Shown here one piece after another: positions 1 through 9,700 of a stretch of 11,027 nucleotides of DNA. This stretch comes from Candidatus Omnitrophota bacterium (lineage in GTDB: Bacteria; Omnitrophota; Gorgyraeia; Gygaellales; Profunditerraquicolaceae): the NCBI GenBank assembly GCA_026387255.1, contig JAPLMA010000040.1, positions 1 to 11,027 on the forward strand, given 5' to 3'. The translations under genes were made by a program, and so were the position numbers. Within the stretch, counting starts at the first letter, position 1; the number at the start of each line of letters is the position of its first letter. The notes beneath the pieces are model-generated. The model did not search any database, was not told the DNA's origin, and was given only the letters and a program-made list of their open reading frames with translations.

Positions 1-745
1 CCTACGCCTGTTCCTTTTTTGCCTGCTGTAAATCCATAATCAAATATCTTAGGATACTTAACGCCTTTATATTCATACTTTCCCGGCTGCAGAAATTCTT
101 CCGGAATACCTCCTGCCGTATCAGCTATCTCGATGGTTAGCAAATCCCCCTGCTTATATGCGTGTATATATAACTGCTCAATTTTTGTACCCCTTTCCTT
201 CTTTGTCAATATGTGTTTTCTTTCCATATCATATAATATTCCCACAGAATTATTCCTTATATTAGAGATTGCCGAAATTAAATCAATTCTGCTAGCAGTA
301 ATATTGCCTTTAGCTTCACAGCGTAAATTTTTGCTTGAATAGCTATATACCATTGCATGTTGAAGTAACTGGCAGATTTCCTGCGTTTCCATTTCTGGTT
401 TCATAAAAATAAGATTATATACGGCCTGCAACTCAGAAGAAGTGCGTGGGATCAAACGTTCTCCGATATTGTCCTTAACAGAATCATTTTCCCCAAGGAA
501 TTTCATCCAAGCCTTATAAATATATTCAAATTGAACTAACCATTCTTTAGTCTTGCCTTTATTTTTTATAATATTCTTTTTTAATGTTATAAAAGCCCGG
601 GCAATCTCTTCGACTTCACCGCCTTGGCTGATTCCAAAATATTCCATAATATTATGTAAATTCGCCCAAACAGGATTATGCCCGATTCTTCTGACACCCA
701 CAGCCACGCGGTCGCGAATATATGGATATACGGTTTCAAAATCAT
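1..745 (-). other. Histidine-kinase-type ATPase (HATPase_c) domain, cut by the window edge (residues 3428-3675)
   Basis: Boxes of the GHKL ATPase fold are clear near the end. The N box is IDLISAISNIRNNSVGIL, with Asn at 249-251 (residue 3593). The G1 box is TIEIADTAGGIPEEF, with Asp at 120-122 (residue 3636). The F box is KIFDYGFTAGK and the G2 box starts GTGV, the next residue being Gly whichever base precedes the window. Upstream lie about 160 helical residues (LHNIMEYFGISQGGEVEE, then AFITLKKNIIK) where a dimerisation/phosphoacceptor region would be expected. No standard H-E/D-x-x-x-P box is present; the His of WANLHNIMEYF is only a candidate. The ATP-binding residues visible are intact, in contrast to the decayed copy at 1860-2234. 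With the receiver domain far upstream it could form a hybrid two-component chain. Confidence 0.78.
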
Positions 746-3700
746 TATTTTTAACCGGCGAGGAGGTGCGAAAATAACGCGATATATTTGATCCTTCAGG
801 AAAACTGAAAATCAAAGGGTTATTCCCTGTATACATAGGAAACTCTCCGGGATTATGTTTCACTACTATCCAGGGGATAACTACCGGAGAGATTTTCATA
901 AAACCATTCTCTCCTCTGGCAAACTGGTCAGCAGCCACATCAAGAATGAATTCGCCCGCTTCATCTTTCCTCCTGCCTAAACTTATTATCCAGTAATAAT
1001 GGAAGTGGGCCTTTAAAATAGCTTTTACCGTTATGTCAAAATCAACTATTTTCATCGTGCCTTCAAGATTATACGACTGTAATATCCGTTTAATTTGAGG
1101 GGCAAATCTGTTGCAACAGTAAGGATATCCACGGTTATTACGAATATGCTGATCTTCCATATTATTTGAGTATTTCCTTACTACAAGAATCTCGACGACC
1201 TCTAAAAATGCCAAGAATTCTTCAATTCTCTTTTGTGGAAGCCCGTTTGCAAGTAAATTAAACTTTTGCGCGTTCATATTTCTGTATTCTACGGGAATAA
1301 AAGGTCGATAATTTGACCGCTGTTGAAGCCCATCCAGAGTTGATTCCTCTTTTTCAAGAATTTGAGGCTTAGGTATTATATGTCTGCCAAGAAAAGAGAA
1401 CAGCTTGCTTCTTATAGAAGAGCTGGAATAACCATAGTCTGACAAGGACGTTTCTGAAGCTAATCGGGAAGTGTCCCCACCGGAGGCCAGCGGCGAGGCG
1501 CAGCACTCCCCATCACGCACACGCTTAAGTAATTCATCTACATTCAATCTCTCTTTTGCTCCATTCAGGTATTCTTTAAAAAACAGTCTAAAAGCATACA
1601 GCGCAAGCTTTGAGTCCTGGCCTTCTGCAATAAATTTGACTTTTCTGGCATTATACAATAGGTATCCTGCCTCGGTTAACTCTAACATATCTTTCGCATT
1701 AACTTGTTTACCGCCGAACTCTAACGTAATCTCAGATGTAAATCGCCTGGCCAGTTCAGCGATAAATCCTGCGTACGCGTTATGCATTTCAGAGCCAGCA
1801 TCAAGTACTATTTCTAAAACTCCTTCTCTTCTCTGCCCCAGCGGCGAGGCGCTACGAATTGAAGAATCAAAACCGAAAATTCCTAATGGGATGTTAATTC
1901 TATCTCCGTAACCACCATCTCTTTTGACGAGAGTTTCATGCAAACAAACTTTCCCAAATAATGGGCGAACAATATACCATACGCTATCTATTGCTGCCTC
2001 GCGTGCTTGTGAATATAGCAAAAGGGCTTCGCTTTCATTACGTTTATTATCCATTAATAAATTTTCCAAGGCATTATTATAAACCGTGATAACAAGTGAA
2101 TTTTCTGCGCCAGAAGTAATTTTAAACAAAATATTAATTCTGCCTTCGTTGGAAAGATTGTAAAGAACCGTATAATTTATCTCAAGCATCGCTCGTACTA
2201 CCGCATCAACTATAGAATACAGTCTCTTAAAATTCATTATTTTATCTTGCGGTAAATGAGAATAATTAATATTTGTCAATGACTCAAGAAATGCACTTGC
2301 TTGTTGCCAAAATTCTCGCGCATCTGCTTCAAAAGTATCAACTATGCCTTTTCGGTAGCTATTTTTCACAGTAAATGTCTTCTCAATTCTACCCATCCCT
2401 TTAGACAATATGTCTAAAAGCGTCTTTGGAGTTCTTATGATTATATCTGTTAAGTCACCAGAATAATTCTCTCTTAAATAGTCTGTGCCGAATCTATCTG
2501 GTAATTGCTTTAACCCGGAAATTCGCGCATATTCAGGAAAAAGATGCACATAATTATGCGCATCGCGCAATGTTGGCTCTATAAGAAGATCGTTCATGCT
2601 AAAAGATTTGCGTGATGGATCTATATTCCCCAATAGGCAGCCGTACATATTGACAACATTATCGTCAAGCTCAATAAAACCATTTTCTAATAACTGCTCT
2701 GTTTTTTCCTGCCAACCCCAATCAGGATACTTCTTTTGTACGCTTTCCAATATTGCCTTTCTCTCTTTAAAATCCTCTTGCTCTATTTCATTAAACATTT
2801 GTATAAAAGTCGTGTCTACCAGATACTTCTTGCCATCTGGAGATATAACTATTAAGAAACCCTGCCCAATATCTCCAAATAATACCAAAGCATTATGCGC
2901 GATAATTTTTGGTTTTCCTGCGCTTAAAATATGAATTCTTCTTGCCAAATCAAAGCTGGATAAGCAGCATAATCCGGATAATAACACAGCATCAGGAAGA
3001 TCCTGTGCACATCTTTCTTTACCGACAGCCCGCATCACAGGCCTATTCTGCCTGACTGATTCTTTAATAATATCTTCAAATCGGTCGTTAATGATGTCCA
3101 CACTCTTTCCTAACGGGCTGGAAGCCTCTTTCTCCGGGAATATTGTTACGTTTATCTGATGCACCTTTCCGAACAGTCCTTCAATCTCTTCAAAAGGTAT
3201 ACTTTTAAATTCGGCCCCTTCTTTTTCCTGCACTTCTGTTTCCTTGCGGTAACCTTCAAAACATCTTCTGATAATAGAATAAAAGCCTTTGGTAAGCAGC
3301 CCGTATCGGACTAAAGGAATATTATCTTTTTTGCATATTTCATCAAATAAGTGAAAAACCATCTTGCTAGTAATACCCTGGTGTTGCCAATTATATGGAT
3401 ATGTATATATTCTTATATTTCTAATATAAATTCCTTCCGGCTTAATTGAAAGCTCCATTTCTCCGGCGACCTGATCATTTTTGTATATGGTATAATTCAT
3501 TGAATTATACTCCCTCTCCAGGGAAATAATACCCTCCCCATCCGGTATATCTATTCGGCTATAATCACCTAAACGGGAAAGAAGCCCGGGTAATTTGCGA
3601 TATTCATTCTTTATCCCTACTCCTGCGGCGTAATAATCATCCGGCCTGCCCCCCTCAACAAGCTCTACCGGAATCGCGTGATTCTTAAGATGCACATTTT

Positions 3701-6700
3701 CAGCCGGACATGCAATGCTGCGCCCTGTCAACTTCATATAATTTTCAATAGGAATACCACCCCAATGCGTTATAAATGAAATATAATCATCCCAGATCAT
3801 GTCCTCAATAGCAATCCTACCCCAGGAAAGATACTGCCTCAGAGAAATTCTCCCCTCCCTGCGGTAGTCAAAATAAGCTTCTCTATCTTCACGCAGCATT
3901 TCTCTGTAAGCCGCCGGGGAGATACGTTTCGGCTCTATTTGCCGACAGTATTCTCCAAAAGTAAAATTCTTCTTTGTCTCGGAGTTTATGAAGCTCTTGC
4001 GGTTCTTAAGCATCAACAAATAAGTCATTGGGGACATCTCATCCTCATACTCTTGATATCCACCTAAAGGAGTAAAGGTGTACTGACCCTTATCTCCTAG
4101 CAGTTCTCTTGTGGCATATATGGCTTCGGTAGCAAGATACGGGCCAAGGCCTTTATCCTGATACTCCTTTGTAACTCCTACTGCGAAACAATACAGGTAA
4201 TTATCTTGCTCCTCTGATGAGTTTTTGGGCGTATTTTCAATCAGGCTTAATGAATTCAATATATCTTTTCTATTTTTTGCGAATAAAGAATTAACCCAAA
4301 GCACCAATATAATCTGTCCTTCAGCATTTCTTATTACAAGATGCGCTCCCGGGTTATTGTTAAATATGCGCTCGGCTTTAGCCAGGGTCAATCTGTACCT
4401 TGAGCCCCATATAGCATTGTGAGCATCCACCGCATCGCCTAATTCCTTTCTTTCCATGCTCAAAATAGTAAAGGTTTCCCCTTTTTTAACCAGCGTCTTT
4501 GGAGTAATGGCCTTAAACTCTAACAATTTTTCAGATTTTTTTAATAATAGCGCGGAAGAAGCAGTATCCGAATTAAGGCTTTCATGCGTGAGACGCACAA
4601 TCTGCCATCCCCAAGCAGGCAAATCTCCTCCGATATAGCCATCACGAAAATAGGTTGCAGCATTAGGAGAAAATAAAGAATTACGCGCGCTAACAGAAGC
4701 CATTTTCAGTCGCGACTCACTAGGAGCATAATCAAATACTGTATCTAGATTGAAACGAAATCTTCTTTTCTCGTTGGAATAATTCACCACAACTAGCGCA
4801 TCAGACTCTCCCTCCAGGTGCCGTATGAAAGGAACTATGCCGCCTAAATTCTTATCACTAGGTGTCTCTAATTTTGCGCTGTAAAATTGTCCTTCTGTAA
4901 AAACAGGGTGCGCGATAAAACGTAAAACCTCTAGGAGCTGCGTGTCCACTTGCGCATTACCGGTTAATACATCAGGGTATTGAAATTTATAAATTGCCGC
5001 ATCCGAAGATTTCATGCTCATTTTTACTCCGGCAGGAGTGCCCATGCCAAATATTTGCCGCAATGGCACCAGCGCATATCCCGGAAGGCAATAAAGAATA
5101 ACTGCCGCAGCCAAAGCGCGCTGCGCGCTGCCAAACGCCTCATGCGCAGAAGGCTCATCATGATCTTCCACAAAATGAATGCTTTTGCGCAAGAAAGCTG
5201 GCACCTCAGGTTTCATAAAAAGGTAATCCCGTAGCAAAACTATATTTCCTGCGTGAATTAAATCATAAAATAATTTATTGTAAGTGATAAACCCAAACTC
5301 CTGCAGGTTTCCGCTTCTTCCCAACCAAGGAGTATTTTCTTTTCCCGGCCATTCATAGACTTCAGCGATGTTAATCATCCCCGGAAAATTCGCTTTTCCG
5401 TACTCCATAAATTCTTTCAGGAATTCTTGCGGCATAATCTTTTTATAAAATCTTTCCGCGCTTATACCTTTAAGCCAGGCCCAACAGTCAAAAATATGTT
5501 TTCTTAATGCAGTAAATGCCAAATCTAATCGCGCCCCACCGCACAACGTAAGATCAGCTATTTCTCTTAAAGCAGTATCCAACATAAAACGCCTACCGCT
5601 TTTACTCATATAATTTATCTGGGCTAAATTAATCATAAAATCATCAAAAGGCCCCTGGCGCGCATGAGCAATAATGCGTGAATTGACGCCTGAATTTAGC
5701 CGGAAAAACGCTTTGTAGCGGGACTCATCATCTAACCAACTCCTCAGATTTTCGTCGCTAAACCCTGCGGTTCTATCCGGAATTATCCTGCGCGTATAAT
5801 CACTATAATGTTTTAATTCCGCCCATGAATAAACCAAACCCGGCACGCGTAATATTTCCGGAGAATCAACGGCAATATGGTTAGTAACGTAATCCAGAAT
5901 GATTTTGATGTTATGCTGAGCAAGATATTGAGAAACTTTCTTAAATTCCTCTTTATTTTTGGCGATATTCGGGTCAAGCCGGTATCTATATACATCATAG
6001 CCGGAAGCTAAACGCATTATGTTTTCCTCTCCTGCTTCACGGCTCCAATATTGCATCAATCTCTCCGACAATGGGCTGCGCTCCCAAACCGCCTTGATCC
6101 AAACCGCCGCCGGCCTTAAACTGATTATCCAATCCCAGAATTCTTGCGGCACATCTTTGATCGTGCCACCATAAGTTTTCACCAATGCTCGCGCATCTAT
6201 TTCTATAACGGTATGAGAATTTTTCAACCCCTGCGCCAGCGGAGAAGCGCTGGAACCTTTTAATTGATCCATTAAGGCATCAAGCTGTTTCCAGTCCTTT
6301 TCCGGACCAAATAACTCAGCGCCTAATTTTCTTACCGGCCTGGCATAGTCAAAATAGCCTAGCTTGACTTTTCCTTTACCAATTATTACCGCCCTTGAAG
6401 AAAGTGCGCCATGACAGATTCTTATCTCGGTATGCAAATAACTTAACGCGTTTTGCAGGCTTCTAAGAATTATTTGCATTTCCTGTACGCTGAACTTCCT
6501 GCCCTGGCCAATCAGATGGCTCATTAATGCCCCTTCGAAATATTCAAAAACCTCAAAGAACACCGGGATCACTCCGTCATTGTATAAAATATTGGAAACA
6601 TGAACTTTCAGCAGGTTTTTATGTTCAATGTCTAAACATTGGGATATCAGGCGATTTTTATCCGGGTCCGCGATTATCTTTACCAGCGCCCTATTCGGCA

Positions 6701-9700
6701 TACCGTCCATACTCCATGAGCATTCAAATAAGCCTCCTATAGTCATGCCCAATAGCTCATTCGTTCTAAATTCCAGCTTGTTACGCATAATTACAAGACC
6801 CAACGAATTGAGCCTGTTTATCATATTTTCGCAAAGCCCATCTTTATTCTCTTCGTCAACTCCATTGAATTCATCATTTAGCCACTTTCCGATATCAAAT
6901 AGTGTTTCTCTTTGTCTTACAGGGCTACTTGTCGGCGTTATATCTTTCTTATCATCCGCGGTCTGTAAAGAGCGGCAAAAACGTCCCGCGCCTGTTAATG
7001 CGTCAACCTTCATCTGTTGGATATGCTTATTTAATTCCTTGTTGTTGGCGGAGATGACTACGGATGCCATATAATAATTCAGCATAGCTGTAGCAAAATA
7101 CATAAACGGTATGGTGTCAAACATAGAATCGAAATTGATTATCTTTAACATTGTTTTTGGATATTCAGCGAATAATATGCCGCAGATAAACCCAAAATTT
7201 AACAGCTCCGCAAGAAAAATACAGCGGCTGATAATACTCTTAACCCGGCTTATATCCAGCGGCAACCCATTTAAAGAGCGGTAAACCCTATATGCAATAT
7301 GGGCAGCCAACAACGACAGCGGAACAATGACCAAAACCACATAAAGCAGAGCGAATTTTATTACCGGAAATACATTGAATTCCAACACAGAAGCCAACGG
7401 CGAAGCACAGTTAGCAAAATCAACTTTCTCCAGCATAATTGCAAGTGAACTTGAGCTTAATTTCTGGCTGCGGGATTGCACAATGTAAATTTGAGGATAA
7501 GCGGATCCATTAATCTTGATTACCCCTTCAATGTCCTGCGGCCTGCCAAAAATTTCCTCAATTTTTACTCCCAGCCGGAAAATTTCTCCGGCTAATTTTA
7601 AGCCTGGCTCTTGAGTAAAAATATCAGCGCTATAATCTGTGGCAAGCAAACACTCCTGACAACTCCCATACCCTTCCAAAACTACGGTGAGCTTTTTCGG
7701 CTTATCAGCAAAATTCAAGCGAGCGATATCCTGTGTTTGTTTATCATAAATAAATTGATGCGGCAGGCCAGGGCATTTTTCATCTCTTAAACCTGCTCCC
7801 AACCCCTGTACCACCTCCAGAAAAAGATGCCTTCTGTCTTTGGTTAATGGGTGCGCTGTATGCATGCCAAAAGAATAATCTCCTATCATAAGCTCCTGTA
7901 TAAGTACCGCAGGCAAAACATCCACGTGCTTTATGCCATAGAGCTCTCTTTCGCGAAAAGCCGAAAGTCGGGATAAAGATGCGTATGCTAAGTTAATCGC
8001 CTGCAAAATATAATAATTGTTCTTAGAGCAATAGAAAGAACCATAAATCCCCACTCCCACTCCGGGATATAGCGGCAGATCTTCAGCATTAGTAGAAGCG
8101 CGGATAATTAATATGACGGCTTCCTTAAAGTTTGCATTTACCGAGGCTATAATTTCATTTTCCATCTCTTGCGGAATGTTCAAACCCATAATCTTCCATA
8201 TTACATTCTCCAAAGCTTCTTTCATTTGTTCGTTATCGGTTAAATTTATGGAAGCTAATAATTTCTCTATTTCTTCTGCATCATATTTGTTGCTTTCAGC
8301 ATTCATTATTTTAAGGAATGCCGGAAAAGTTAAAGCAATGCTATCCGGCACCTGGCAGATATTCAGAGACTTTAGATATAACTGGAACGCTGCCTTGTGT
8401 CCAATTAAACGCTCTATTCCCGGAGCATAGCCTAAAACAATATTAGGCGACTGAAGAGAAGTATCGATTTCTAAGATTTGCGGCCTGGCAATTTCGCTGC
8501 GGAAGGTTTTCCTTTGCGCAATTTCTTCTTCGGTTGCCCTTCTAAAAGATACCTGATGCGGTTGTGCTTCCAAAAACATCCACTCTCCTTCCAAATACTC
8601 TAACACTCCCAAATCAAGCTCAAGATTTACACAAGGAATGCCGCGCGCGCCAACCCTTACTGAAGCGTGGCTAGTGATTCCCCTGGCTTCAATACTGATA
8701 ATACCGGTAATACCCGGATAAAATGCCGCCTCTGCCGGATAATCACTGGCCGCGACTATATAATCACCTTGGCTTAATTCCTGTTCATCCAAAGCTCTAA
8801 AATCTTTAATCACTTTGAGCTGGCCTACTGCTTTACCTAATGCCTGCGGTATTCCCGTATCTAAACCGTATCTAAACAAGCATTCTGCCCAAAGCTTATT
8901 CAATTCCCGTATAAATATCCCTGATACAAACATAAGCTTGCTTTCTAAGAACGCCTTATTTTTTAAAGGGTTATCCTCGTTTCTTAAAGCTGCCAACTCA
9001 ACTAAAAATTGCGTCCAGAGCCTTATTGCCTCACTATAGCTGCCGCGGGAAATGCTGAATTCCAAATCGGAGATTGACTGCGTAATAACCCTGGCATCAT
9101 TTGCAGTCAGTAATAATTCTATAGTCAGTTCTCTAACTAAAAGGCCCAATAACTTTAAATATTTTCTTAAATAATCAAATCTTAAAGGAAACAATTTCTT
9201 TACTTTTAATAAATAGGAATTATTCTGCACGTCAGTATCCTTCACCGGCTGGATTTGGATTTCCTGCGGGATTTCAACTGCCGGTTCAAGCCATTCTTGC
9301 GCGCTCTCTCCGAGAAATGCCCTAAGCTGCGGACGCTGTTTTAAAATAGCTGAAAAGATCCCAAATAACCTTTCTCTTTTATACAAACCACCGTATAATG
9401 CGTTATCTTTGCGTTTTGCTTGCAGAGTAACAACTTTTCCAACAAATCTAAGCAGGGATACATCCTCTAATGAAGGGAACCTTTCAGTTAAATTCTCTAA
9501 CGACATATTCAACATCGTATGTATTAATTCCTCTAGCTGATAAACCGGCTGATAAGTGTGGCCTTTTATGCTAAGCTGCTCATTTAATATTTCTTTCCTT
9601 ATAGCGGCATTTACCAGCTTGCCAAAGAAAGAGGCTTCCAGGCTCATTAATATAATGTGCCACTTGACATGATTAGCTAGCTTCATTTGGGTTAAAGTGT

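Noticed and set aside
432..443. T-S-S-E-L stretch resembling the start of a linker
   Set aside because: It lacks the Pro-Leu/Val part and lies within the helical region of the histidine-kinase domain.
1471..1911. 146-codon open frame on the plus strand
   Set aside because: It lies antisense to the HPr-like module and its linkers, which have clear family signatures. Its product is Ser/Pro/Leu-rich, as expected from an antisense frame, and shows no motif.
2596..2934. 112-codon plus-strand frame
   Set aside because: Antisense to the first Cys/His/Asp module; nothing in it resembles a family.
5813..5998. 61-codon minus-strand frame in another phase
   Set aside because: It overlaps region I of the GH13 domain out of frame, so it is a chance open frame.
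6063..6083. A further Ser-Pro-Leu (ERSPLSE) within GH13
   Set aside because: It lies inside the barrel at a place where GH13 enzymes normally have Ser/Pro residues, and its codons (AGC-CCA-TTG) lack the common core, so it is not counted as a linker copy.
6628..7074. 148-codon open frame on the plus strand
   Set aside because: It is antisense to the pseudokinase and third membrane helix, with a Ser/Phe/Leu-rich product and no ribosome-binding site or motif that I can see.
7464..8831. Standard PEP synthase or PPDK as identity of the dikinase
   Set aside because: The phosphohistidine domain comes before the ATP domain, no PEP-binding TIM barrel follows (membrane helices do), and sequence blocks favour the glucan dikinase type. 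It is kept as a lesser alternative.
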